The notes below the pieces were generated by a model, which was given only the letters and a program-made list of their open reading frames with translations, did not search any database and was not told the DNA's origin. A DNA stretch of 49,048 nucleotides, from the NCBI GenBank assembly GCA_946624325.1, contig CAMOSC010000003.1:1-49048 (forward strand), read 5' to 3'. The DNA is from an uncultured Clostridia bacterium. Lineage in GTDB: Bacteria > Bacillota > Clostridia > Lachnospirales > Lachnospiraceae. Positions 8,384-17,650 of the stretch are shown one piece after another. Position numbers and translations under genes: made by a program. Numbering within the stretch: the first letter of the stretch is position 1; each line of letters begins with the position of its first letter.

Positions 8384-10066
8384 ATGTATCAGGACGAGTA
8401 CAAACGGTGGCTTGAGGCTGATCTGGAGGATGCGGACCTGAAGCCGGAGCTGCTTCGGATCAGGGAAAATGACGACGAAATCAAGGAACGCTTTGCGGTA
8501 TCGCTGCAGTTTGGAACGGCGGGTCTTCGCGGCACGCTTGGCGCAGGAACCAACCGCATGAATATCTGGGTGGTTCGTCAGGCTACCCAGGGCCTTGCCA
8601 ACTGGGTGAAAACCCAGGGCGGCAGCCAGACCGTTGCGATCAGCTACGACAGCCGCATCAAGAGCGACGTGTTTTCCAAAGAGGCTGCTGGCGTGCTCGC
8701 AGCCAACGGAATCAAGGTGCGGATCTATGATGCGCTGATGCCGGTTCCGGCTCTCAGCTTTGCGACCCGGTATTATAATTGCAATGCGGGCATCATGGTA
8801 ACGGCATCCCACAATCCTGCCAAATACAACGGCTACAAGGCGTACGGTCCGGACGGCTGCCAGATGACGGATGACGCGGCGGCCATAGTCTATGCCGAAA
8901 TCCAGAAAACGGATATCCTCACCGGCGCAAAGCATATCTCCTTTGCGGAGGGCGTGGAGCAAGGCCTCATCCGCTTTGTCGGCGATGACTGCAAGAAGGC
9001 CTTCTACGATGCCATCGAGGCGAGACAGGTACGTCCGGGTCTCTGCGCGACCGCAGGCCTGAAGCTGGTGTATTCGCCGCTCAACGGCAGCGGCCTGGTG
9101 CCGGTGACTCATGTGCTCAATGACCTGGGCATTACCGATATCACCATTGTTCCCGAACAGGAATACCCGAACGGATATTTCACCACCGCTCCCTACCCGA
9201 ATCCCGAAATCTTCGAGGCACTGAAGTACGGACTGGACCTGGCGAAGGAAACGGGCGCAGACCTTATGCTTGCGACCGACCCGGACGCCGACCGTGTGGG
9301 TATTGCCATGCGCTGTCCGGACGGCAGCTATGAGCTGGTATCCGGCAACGAGATGGGCGTACTGCTTTTAGACTATATCTGCGCGGGCCGTATTGAGCAG
9401 GGTACCATGCCCGAGAGACCGGTGGCGGTTATGTCCCTGGTTTCCACGCCTCTGGCGGATGCCGTGGCGGAGCATTACGGCGTAGAGCTGCGCCATGTGC
9501 TGACCGGCTTTAAGTGGATCGGCGACCAGATCGCCAGGCTTGAGGCTGACGGCGAGGTGGACCGCTTTATCTTCGGCTTTGAGGAGAGCTATGGATATCT
9601 GGCAGGCCCCTATGTGCGCGATAAGGACGCGGTTATCGCCTCCATGCTGATCTGCGAGATGGCATCCTACTACCGCAGCATCGGTTCCTCCATCAAGCAG
9701 CGCCTTGAGGAGATTTACGCCCAGTACGGCAGATACCTGAACAAGGTTGACAGCTTTGAGTTCCCGGGTCTTACCGGTATGGATAAGATGAAGGGCATTA
9801 TGGAAGAGCTGCGGGTCAACCCGCCGAAGGAGTTCGCCGGTATTGCCGTGAAGGAGGCGACCGATTATTCAAAACCTGAGCAGACGGGCCTGCCGAAGGC
9901 CAATGTGCTGATTTACAAGCTGGAGGACGGCTCCACAGTGATTATCCGTCCCTCCGGCACCGAGCCGAAGATTAAGACCTATTTTACGACCCTTGGCAGG
10001 GATCTGGCTCAGGCACAGGAAAAGAAGGACGTTCTGGCGGCTGCCTGCAAGCCGATTCTGTCCTGA
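8384..10066 (+). CDS. pgcA: Phosphoglucomutase/phosphomannomutase
   Basis: MYQDEYKRWLEADLEDADLKPEL; active site MVTASHNPAKYNGYK, metal loop ATDPDADRVGIAM, substrate loop GFEESYGYL. Confidence 0.93.
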   Translation: MYQDEYKRWLEADLEDADLKPELLRIRENDDEIKERFAVSLQFGTAGLRGTLGAGTNRMNIWVVRQATQGLANWVKTQGGSQTVAISYDSRIKSDVFSKEAAGVLAANGIKVRIYDALMPVPALSFATRYYNCNAGIMVTASHNPAKYNGYKAYGPDGCQMTDDAAAIVYAEIQKTDILTGAKHISFAEGVEQGLIRFVGDDCKKAFYDAIEARQVRPGLCATAGLKLVYSPLNGSGLVPVTHVLNDLGITDITIVPEQEYPNGYFTTAPYPNPEIFEALKYGLDLAKETGADLMLATDPDADRVGIAMRCPDGSYELVSGNEMGVLLLDYICAGRIEQGTMPERPVAVMSLVSTPLADAVAEHYGVELRHVLTGFKWIGDQIARLEADGEVDRFIFGFEESYGYLAGPYVRDKDAVIASMLICEMASYYRSIGSSIKQRLEEIYAQYGRYLNKVDSFEFPGLTGMDKMKGIMEELRVNPPKEFAGIAVKEATDYSKPEQTGLPKANVLIYKLEDGSTVIIRPSGTEPKIKTYFTTLGRDLAQAQEKKDVLAAACKPILS

Positions 10067-10103
10067 CGGAAGTGTTCCGCCGCAGAGCGGAGCTGTAAAC
10101 CCG

Positions 10104-10152
10104 GCAAAGCCAGCCGGCGCGGAGAGCATCATGCCGCGCCGGCTGGCTTTGC
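10104..10152. terminator. Very stable hairpin (19-bp arms, 11-nt loop), possible terminator without a clear U-tract
   Basis: GCAAAGCCAGCCGGCGCGG-AGAGCATCATG-CCGCGCCGGCTGGCTTTGC. Confidence 0.6.
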
Positions 10153-10218
10153 ACAGAGCATTAAGCCTGCGTGGTCCTGTTTTTGCACGGCCATTGCTGA
10201 ATACGGAAAGGCAATAAA

Positions 10219-11262
10219 ATGATCCACTCTGCCGATGAACTGATAAAACGCATGAAGGATCAGGGCATTACACTAACGGAGGGGGAAATAAGCTCCCTCA
10301 GGGAGGTGGCCGAAAAATATCCTGTCCATATCTCTGACTATTATTATTCGCTGATAGACTGGGAAAACCCGGAGTGCCCCATCAGGAAGCAGTGCATTCC
10401 GGATGCGGAGGAGCTGGCGCAGGTTCCGCATTACAGCGATGACCCGCTGCACGAGAGAAGCTATGAGAAGGTTCCGTTCCTGGTACACAAATATTACTCC
10501 AGGGCTGCCTTCATGTGTTCCAATATCTGCGCCATGAACTGCCGCCACTGCACTCGGAAGAATACGGTTATGAACAGCAGGAGCGCCTCCAGCGGAGATC
10601 TGCAGCCGGCGCTCGACTATGTGAAGGCGCACCCGGAGATCCGGGATATCCTGATCACCGGGGGAGATCCCCTTGCGATATCCCCGGACCTGCTGGAATT
10701 TTTCCTTGCGGGTTTCCGCTCGGTCTCTTCGGTCAAAACCATCCGGATCGGAACCAGGATTCCGGTGACCGACCCGGACAGGATTACGGAAAAGCTCGCG
10801 GATATGCTGGCAAAGTATCATCCCGTGTGGCTGTTTCTGCAGTTCAACCACCCGAAGGAGCTGACCGAAGCTTCCAAAAAAGCATGTGATATCCTGCTTT
10901 CCAGGGGGATTCCGCTGGGCAACCAGAGTGTCTTCCTCAAAGGCGTCAACGACAGCGAGGAGGTCCTTGAGGAGCTGTATACAGGGCTGATTGACATGCG
11001 TGTGCGCCCGTATTATCTGTATCTGTGCGACCGGGTAAACGGAACCGCTCATTTCTACGCGGATTACCGCAGGGGCATTGAGCTGATGGAGAAGCTGCGC
11101 TACCGGCTTCCCGGCTATGCCGTTCCGAAATTCGTGATCGATGCAGATGGCGAGAACGGCGGAAAGGTGACGGTTGAAAAGAATCATATCCTGGAGGAGA
11201 CGGACGAGTATCTGATCCTGGACGGAAACCGTGAAAATACGATCACAAAATTCTATTTATGA
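10219..11262 (+). CDS. KamA-family radical SAM protein (lysine 2,3-aminomutase-like, short form)
   Basis: CAMNCRHCTRK (CxxxCxxC); DILITGGDPLAI; KYHPVWLFLQFNHPKELTEAS; GIPLGNQSVFLKGVND; RVRPYYLYLCD; PKFVIDADGENGGK. Ends before the C-terminal Cys-rich zinc region of classical KamA. Confidence 0.9.
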   Translation: MIHSADELIKRMKDQGITLTEGEISSLREVAEKYPVHISDYYYSLIDWENPECPIRKQCIPDAEELAQVPHYSDDPLHERSYEKVPFLVHKYYSRAAFMCSNICAMNCRHCTRKNTVMNSRSASSGDLQPALDYVKAHPEIRDILITGGDPLAISPDLLEFFLAGFRSVSSVKTIRIGTRIPVTDPDRITEKLADMLAKYHPVWLFLQFNHPKELTEASKKACDILLSRGIPLGNQSVFLKGVNDSEEVLEELYTGLIDMRVRPYYLYLCDRVNGTAHFYADYRRGIELMEKLRYRLPGYAVPKFVIDADGENGGKVTVEKNHILEETDEYLILDGNRENTITKFYL

Positions 11263-11327
11263 CTGACAGCAATAACCTGCGCTGCGGGGCATGCGGGTTT
11301 CCTTAGGGATATCAGGAGAGGAGAATC

Positions 11328-12323
11328 ATGAGAATCGGTATTACATATGACCTTCGGGAAGACTACGGGATCGAGCGCAACAGCCTGGTTTTCGCGGATT
11401 TCTGCCATCCCGACGAGATCGGGTATATGGCGGAGGGCATTCGCCGAAATGGTTTTGAACCGGTCATGATCGGAAACATGTATCATCTGAACGAACGCAT
11501 TCAGAACCATGATCTGGGCTGTGATCTTGTCCTGGTCTGCGACGAGGGCATCTCTTCGCGCAACCGTGAGGCCATTGTCCCGGCCCTGCTTGAGCTGAAC
11601 CGGATTCCCTACATCGGCAGCGACGCATACTGTATGGGACTGTCCCAGAACAAATTTCACACAAAGCTGGTGGCGGAAGCGCTGGGTATCCGCTGCCCGA
11701 AGGGGGTATATGAGCCCTTCGGGGAGGCCGGGGCCGCCTGCGCGGCAATCCGCAGCCGCCTGAGGGCGGCCGGCATCGCCTATCCCGTGGTGGTGAAGCC
11801 CAACGAAGAGGGCTACAGCATGGGCGTATTCCTGGTTCATTCCGACGAAGAGCTTGAGGAGGCCGTGCAGTATAACTTTGAGAACTACCGGGAAGGCGTG
11901 CTGGCAGAGGAGTACATCCGGGGAAAGGAACTTTATGCCCCGATTATCGGGAGCGGAGAGGAAAGTTATGTGCTGGGAATCGGGATCTGCCGCTATGAGG
12001 ACGGATCCGACATTGATATCTTCTCCCTGGAGGATAAGTGCTTTAAGACGATCCGGGATGAGATTCCAACGCTCTCAGATGAGGCGCGGGAGCGCATTGT
12101 CCGGGATTCCCTGCTGCTTTACCGGCATATGGGCTGCGTCGATTTCGGACGGTGCGACTTTAAGCTGACCGAAGAGAACGAACCGGTCCTGATTGAGATC
12201 AATCCCAGACCGGGGCTGACCCAGGGCGGTCCTTTCGAAAACTGTGCCCGCGCGGTCGGGAAGACCTATGCCCAGGTACTCGGAGAAATCATTCAGAGCG
12301 CGAGAAAACGTTACGGGATATGA
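11328..12323 (+). CDS. ATP-grasp ligase, D-alanine-D-alanine ligase-like
   Basis: MRIGITYDLREDYG; PYIGSDAYCMGLSQNKFHTKLVAEALGI; PVVVKPNEEGYSMGVFLV; VDFGRCDFKLTEENEPVLIEINPRPGLTQGGPF. Confidence 0.88.
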   Translation: MRIGITYDLREDYGIERNSLVFADFCHPDEIGYMAEGIRRNGFEPVMIGNMYHLNERIQNHDLGCDLVLVCDEGISSRNREAIVPALLELNRIPYIGSDAYCMGLSQNKFHTKLVAEALGIRCPKGVYEPFGEAGAACAAIRSRLRAAGIAYPVVVKPNEEGYSMGVFLVHSDEELEEAVQYNFENYREGVLAEEYIRGKELYAPIIGSGEESYVLGIGICRYEDGSDIDIFSLEDKCFKTIRDEIPTLSDEARERIVRDSLLLYRHMGCVDFGRCDFKLTEENEPVLIEINPRPGLTQGGPFENCARAVGKTYAQVLGEIIQSARKRYGI

Positions 12324-12332
12324 GGGAAAGAA

Positions 12333-15300
12333 ATGAATACAAAGCGGTCGGTCCTTTTCCAGGCAGTCATCTCCCTGTTTATTGTCGGAGCGGTATACTT
12401 CACGACGATTCTGAATACTTCGGAGTTTGTTAATAAATATCAGGAAGCCAGCGCGGAAAGCAATTTCATCGTCCTGGATTCCATTGTGGAACGGATTGAG
12501 TACGGTCTCAAATACGGCAAAGAGCTGGGAAATTACTACGATATTGACAGTATTTTCGCGGATCTGGAGAAATACTGCGGCACAGACCGGTATTTTGTGG
12601 CGGATGCCTCGGGAAACGGCCTCTACGGAGAGGAGATCCCGGCATGGGGACAGGATGCCATGCAGCGTCTGGCCTACAGCGGGGACGCCTATTCCGTGAC
12701 GGAGACGGACGACCATACCGGGATTCTGACGGAGATCCGGGTCAGTGATGAGACGGCGGGCTTCGCCGCCGTTCTGTATCCGCCGGAGGGCATGACTGAA
12801 GCCGCCGAAGCGTATCTTGGCAGGATGTACCGCTTTGCCATGATCATCTCCCTCGGGGGTATTGTCCTGTTCCTGCTGCTGTTCCGGCTGATCCGCCATG
12901 AATTCCGGGTAAGGAAGCTGATGCTTACGATCCTTCCCGTGCTGGTTTTGATGAATGCCGCGGCCCTGCTCAATACCTACTTCGTTTTCCGCGACGGCTA
13001 CGGAGAAATCGCCGCGGAGGTGGCGGAGAAGTTTGCCGAAAAGAGCGGCGACGACCTTGCCCGGCTGGTGGAAAGCGGCGTCCGCTACAGTGACATCCGG
13101 GATATAGACGTTTACTATGACGGAATAGCAGAGCGGGTGGACCAGCTTGAGGCGATTACCCTGTCCGAAACGGTGCCCGAAGGTGCCGTGGCAAGACAGC
13201 TACCGGATGACAGCACGGGTAATGGGACGTTTCTGTGCGTTATGGCATCCCGCCGGTATATCAGCAGCCACGTGAATTCCGCACTGGTCAACATCCTGGT
13301 TTCGGCAGTCACGGCTGTGATGATCGCCTCGGAGATGCTGTTGTTTTTGATCGGAATTATCATCGAGGACAGGCGCGAGAGAAGAAAAAAACAGTATACG
13401 GACAACAGGGTCTCCCTGGAACATGTGGAGGTAGTCCGCGGGCTTTCTTTTTTCTTCGCCTCCTTCCGCTATATGTCCGTGGCATTTATGGCAGTTGTCC
13501 TGGCTGAAATATACCGCCCGATCATTCTCTTCGGAAAAGAGATACCCTATGAGATCGTCATGAGTATTCCCCTTTCCGCCCAGGTGTTCATCTCCATGAT
13601 CACCTCCTATATTTCGGGCAGCGTGATGAATAAGCGCGGATGGAAGAACGCCGCGCTGTTCGGCGTCCTTGTGATGTCCGCGGGGACGCTGGCCTCGGCC
13701 TTTGCCAGCGCGCCGGTTCCCTTTATCCTGGCCCAGATGTGCGTAGGCGTAGGTCTTGGCTTTGCGAAGATGGGTATCGACGTGTACGCGGTTGTGGTTT
13801 CGTCGGAGGCGGATATGTCCGTTTATACGGCAAATTCGAATGCCTCCATTATTGTGGGTTTCTCCTGTTCCGCCCTGATCGGCGCGCTGCTTGCCGGCAT
13901 TTTCGGATATTCCGGCGCCTATATTGTCATGTCGGTCCTGGGGATCCTGGTGTTTTTGCTGATTTTCTTCTTCGGCATGGACGTTCAGCAGGAGAAGAAG
14001 GCGGCGGCCAGGGAACCCGCCGCCGGAAAGAACAGGCGGGATCTGATAGACCTGCACTTTGTCTCCTATATTCTCTTTATTATCCTGCCGTATTTCTTCC
14101 TGATGATGTTCGTGGACTATTTCTTCCCGGTTTACGCCGTATCCCAGGGCGTGTCGATGGAAGTGATCGGTTACGTGATGCTGTTCTACGGCATGGCGAC
14201 CGCTTATATCGGAACATCGCTCTGCGAGCGCCTGACAAAACGCTTCTCCTCGGTGACGCTGATGATTTTCACGCTGATCGTCCTGGGAATTGCCGTTTTC
14301 GTATTTGCGGTCCGAAACGAGTTTGTCCTCGCCGCGGCGATTGTGCTGCTGCTTGGAATCGCGGACGGTATTATGCCCAGCGCCCAGTTCGACTACCTGT
14401 ACCACCTGCCCCTTTCCGGGCGGATCGGATTTTCCAGGACACTGGGGATCGAGGGCTTCTTCAGCAGCCTGATCGGAGCGCTTGCACCGATTGTATTCGG
14501 CTTTGTCATGCTCAGGGGAAACTTCGGCCTGGTGATTGTCGCGGCCGCTACCTTTGCCGCGGCCCTGCTGTTCTTCCTGGCAAACCGCAGAAGGACCCCC
14601 ATGCAGAAGGCGGGCATTCTGCTCTGTGTCTGCCTCGGGGCGGCCGCTTTCGGCACAGTCCCCGCAGAGGCGCAGGAGGAAAAGTCCGACGGCAGGCTGA
14701 CGCTTTGCTACTGCCAGGCGGAATCCTACTATGAGTTTGACTATCAGCTCTATGATATCGCAAATGCCATGGCAGAGCGGGGAGAGATCAGCCCTCTGCC
14801 GGAAAGCCTGCACGAGGGAAGCAGCGCAAGAGCTGTCTGGGCTGCGCTGTCCGCGGCTGAGAGCGATTTTTACCGTTTCCCGGCGGAAAACTTTATTGAT
14901 CTTTCCGGGAGCGCTTACGCCAGACTCGGGGAAGATGAGCTGGCGGAGACGCTGAAGGAAACGCTCAGGTTCCTCTCCCCGGACCTGGTTATTACCATGG
15001 GAACGGCTGCGGGCCTTGCCGTAAAGGAAAGCTCCGACCTGCCGTACATGAATTTTCTTGCCAGCGACCCGGTGGCTTCGGGGATCGTGGCGGATGCGCT
15101 GTATTCCGGAACAGACCGGGGATGGGCCCATGTAAACAACGGGGTGGATGTGAAAGCGCTCTCCGTAATGTATGATATTTTTGCACCCGAATCGGTGGGA
15201 ATCATCTATGACATGGATAATCCGGACGCCTACATCTACAGCTCGGCCAGCTCCGTGGACAGCTTTGCCGCCGAAAAAGGCTTCCGGGTGGTCCCGGTTT

Positions 15301-15746
15301 CCGTCACCGACGACATAGACGACAGTGATGAAGCCTATGCGGTCTATCTGGAGGATATGAAAAAGGCGCATGAGGAGCTTGCGGGGGCGGGAATCGACCT
15401 CTATATCCTGACCACATCCCTCCTTGCCCCGGCGGATTTTGCCGAGGTGCTCGAACCCATGGCCCGGAACGGAATTCCGGTTTTCTCCATCAACAGCACG
15501 GAAGATGTGCGCTACGGCGCGATGGCCGCCGTTGAAATGTTTGATTATCCGAATATCGGACGTTTCGCCGCGAACACCATTGCGGAGTATGCGAAAGGGG
15601 CATCGCTTGATTCCCTGAGCCAGAAATATGATACGGCACCCTTCCTTGTCCTGAATATCGATACGCTCCGGAAAACCGGCATTACGCTGCCGCTGGAGCT
15701 GTTTCTCTCGACCAGTGTCATCTACGATGAATACCGGGAGGAGTAG
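12333..15746 (+). CDS. Fusion: two N-terminal TM-flanked extracytoplasmic sensor-like domains, MFS transporter, internal signal-peptide-like segment, ABC substrate-binding-like domain
   Basis: Continuous 1137-aa ORF; MFS-like multi-TM block (FASFRYMSVAFMAVV...FFLANRRRTP); then MQKAGILLCVCLGAAAFGTVPAEAQEE and a periplasmic-binding-like C-terminus (LVITMGTAAGLAVKESSDLPYMNFLASDPV). Confidence 0.8.
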   Translation: MNTKRSVLFQAVISLFIVGAVYFTTILNTSEFVNKYQEASAESNFIVLDSIVERIEYGLKYGKELGNYYDIDSIFADLEKYCGTDRYFVADASGNGLYGEEIPAWGQDAMQRLAYSGDAYSVTETDDHTGILTEIRVSDETAGFAAVLYPPEGMTEAAEAYLGRMYRFAMIISLGGIVLFLLLFRLIRHEFRVRKLMLTILPVLVLMNAAALLNTYFVFRDGYGEIAAEVAEKFAEKSGDDLARLVESGVRYSDIRDIDVYYDGIAERVDQLEAITLSETVPEGAVARQLPDDSTGNGTFLCVMASRRYISSHVNSALVNILVSAVTAVMIASEMLLFLIGIIIEDRRERRKKQYTDNRVSLEHVEVVRGLSFFFASFRYMSVAFMAVVLAEIYRPIILFGKEIPYEIVMSIPLSAQVFISMITSYISGSVMNKRGWKNAALFGVLVMSAGTLASAFASAPVPFILAQMCVGVGLGFAKMGIDVYAVVVSSEADMSVYTANSNASIIVGFSCSALIGALLAGIFGYSGAYIVMSVLGILVFLLIFFFGMDVQQEKKAAAREPAAGKNRRDLIDLHFVSYILFIILPYFFLMMFVDYFFPVYAVSQGVSMEVIGYVMLFYGMATAYIGTSLCERLTKRFSSVTLMIFTLIVLGIAVFVFAVRNEFVLAAAIVLLLGIADGIMPSAQFDYLYHLPLSGRIGFSRTLGIEGFFSSLIGALAPIVFGFVMLRGNFGLVIVAAATFAAALLFFLANRRRTPMQKAGILLCVCLGAAAFGTVPAEAQEEKSDGRLTLCYCQAESYYEFDYQLYDIANAMAERGEISPLPESLHEGSSARAVWAALSAAESDFYRFPAENFIDLSGSAYARLGEDELAETLKETLRFLSPDLVITMGTAAGLAVKESSDLPYMNFLASDPVASGIVADALYSGTDRGWAHVNNGVDVKALSVMYDIFAPESVGIIYDMDNPDAYIYSSASSVDSFAAEKGFRVVPVSVTDDIDDSDEAYAVYLEDMKKAHEELAGAGIDLYILTTSLLAPADFAEVLEPMARNGIPVFSINSTEDVRYGAMAAVEMFDYPNIGRFAANTIAEYAKGASLDSLSQKYDTAPFLVLNIDTLRKTGITLPLELFLSTSVIYDEYREE

Positions 15747-15764
15747 TGCAATAGCGAGGTAATC

Positions 15765-17471
15765 ATGAAAAATCTCAGCTTAAAAACACAAGTCGCCGCC
15801 GTATGTGTCGTCTTTACCGTTCTTCTGACAGCGGCAATCGGCATCAGCGGGTTTTTCCAGTACCGGAGAAACATTACCCGGAAATATCATGATTACGCGG
15901 GGACGATTGTGCGCATTGCGGAATATGCCTTTACGGAAAATGACATGTTAAACCTCGTCCGCACCCGCTCCATGGATGAGAAGTACGACCGGGTCAGGGA
16001 TGCGTTCAACGCGATCAAGGAACGTTCCGATATCGCTTATATCTTCGGGATTTTCTTTGAAGATACGGACGATATCAACAGCCTGTGCTTTGTGATCAAC
16101 GGGGCCAGGACGGAGGAGCTGGAGGGAAGGGCCGAGGAGGAAGTTTACAGCTTTATGGGTGAGCCCTGCTCGGAGGGCGATTTTGACGAGGCCATGCGCA
16201 GGGCTTACCTCGAGAGCTACCTCTCAGGTTCGGAGGAGCTTTACTATTATGACAATGTCACTGAGGAGTACGGGCATATGCTCACCTGCTACAAGGTGCT
16301 GCATGACGCGTCGGGCGAACCGGTATGTATCCTGAGCGTGGACGTGGATGTAAACGATATCCGGGCGAACCTGACATCCTATATTGTCCGTATGGTCGCC
16401 ATTGCCCTCGGGGTCATGCTTGTCCTGCTGCTGATTCTGCTGTGGATGGTAGGGCGGTCGTTTACGGACCCCGTAATGCGGATCGCGAAAAGCACGGACC
16501 GCTATGTGAAGCTTCTGAACAGCAATGCGCAGCCGGAGAACCTGGTTTACGAAGCGGTAAAGCCAAATTCCGGGAAAGACCTCGTCCGGCTGTCTGAAAA
16601 TGTGGAGCAGATGGCGGTCAGCGTGAAGGACTATATGATCCATCTGCAGGCGGTAACGAAGGACAAGGAGCGGATCGGGGCGGAGCTGGAGCTTGCGGCA
16701 CAGATCCAGGCGGATATGCTGCCGAGGATTTTCCCGCCCTTCCCCGATCGCGGGGATCTCGATATCTATGCCTCCATGACGCCCGCAAAGGAAGTGGGCG
16801 GCGACTTTTACGATTTCTTTTTCGCGGATGAGGATCATCTGGTCATGGTTATGGCGGATGTATCCGGTAAGGGCGTACCGGCAGCCCTCTTTATGGTGAT
16901 TGCCAAAACGCTGATCAAAAACCAGTTCCAGCACGAGAAAAACTACAGTCCGGCGGCGGTGCTGGAAACGGTCAATACGCAGCTTTGCGAGGGCAATGAC
17001 GCAGAGCTGTTCGTGACCGTCTGGCTGGCCGTCTTCAACGTCAGGACCGGAGAGGGAAAGGCCGCGAATGCGGGCCATGAGCATCCGGCCGTCCGCAGGG
17101 CGGGCGGGAACTACGAGCTGGTAAAATACCGCCATTCGCCGGCGGTGGCCGTCATGGAGGGAATGCACTTCAGGGAGCACGAATTCAGGCTGGCGCCGGG
17201 GGATTCCCTGTTTGTCTATACGGACGGGGTGACGGAAGCCAGCAACGCCGCCAATGAGCTTTTCGGGGAAAAGCGGCTGGTGGATGCACTGAACCTGGCC
17301 CCGGAGGCGGGTCCGAGTCAGCTGATCTATAATGTGCAGAAGGAAATTCTGTCATTTGTGGGCAATGCGCCCCAGTTTGACGATATAACCATGCTGGCCT
17401 TCCTGTACAACGGTCCCAGGGAGGAAAAGCGGGAGGATATATCCGAAGAGCCGGCGGAAACCGGTCAATGA
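15765..17471 (+). CDS. SpoIIE-type PP2C phosphatase with membrane sensor and HAMP-like region
   Basis: N-terminal TM, extracellular domain, second TM; PAKEVGGDFYDFFF, MADVSGKGVPAALFMV, GDSLFVYTDGVTEASN, FDDITMLAF. Confidence 0.9.
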   Translation: MKNLSLKTQVAAVCVVFTVLLTAAIGISGFFQYRRNITRKYHDYAGTIVRIAEYAFTENDMLNLVRTRSMDEKYDRVRDAFNAIKERSDIAYIFGIFFEDTDDINSLCFVINGARTEELEGRAEEEVYSFMGEPCSEGDFDEAMRRAYLESYLSGSEELYYYDNVTEEYGHMLTCYKVLHDASGEPVCILSVDVDVNDIRANLTSYIVRMVAIALGVMLVLLLILLWMVGRSFTDPVMRIAKSTDRYVKLLNSNAQPENLVYEAVKPNSGKDLVRLSENVEQMAVSVKDYMIHLQAVTKDKERIGAELELAAQIQADMLPRIFPPFPDRGDLDIYASMTPAKEVGGDFYDFFFADEDHLVMVMADVSGKGVPAALFMVIAKTLIKNQFQHEKNYSPAAVLETVNTQLCEGNDAELFVTVWLAVFNVRTGEGKAANAGHEHPAVRRAGGNYELVKYRHSPAVAVMEGMHFREHEFRLAPGDSLFVYTDGVTEASNAANELFGEKRLVDALNLAPEAGPSQLIYNVQKEILSFVGNAPQFDDITMLAFLYNGPREEKREDISEEPAETGQ

Positions 17472-17650
17472 TGTTAAGGATTTCGTAAGAAAGCTTGCAA
17501 AACCTAAAGAGAAATCCGGGTGCGGCAGGCGGGAAAATATGGTATACTGAAACCGGCAGGCAGACGCCGGTCCCGGAAAAGGCGCAGGCGTCTGTATGCG
17601 GGGTGACGGCGGACTGCTGTCAGGCCCATTTGATTGACAGGAGGTATATC

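Noticed and set aside
13200-15371. 723-aa minus-strand ORF
   Set aside because: Overlaps the well-supported MFS/SBP fusion gene; His/Arg/Gly-rich shadow ORF typical of GC-rich coding DNA.
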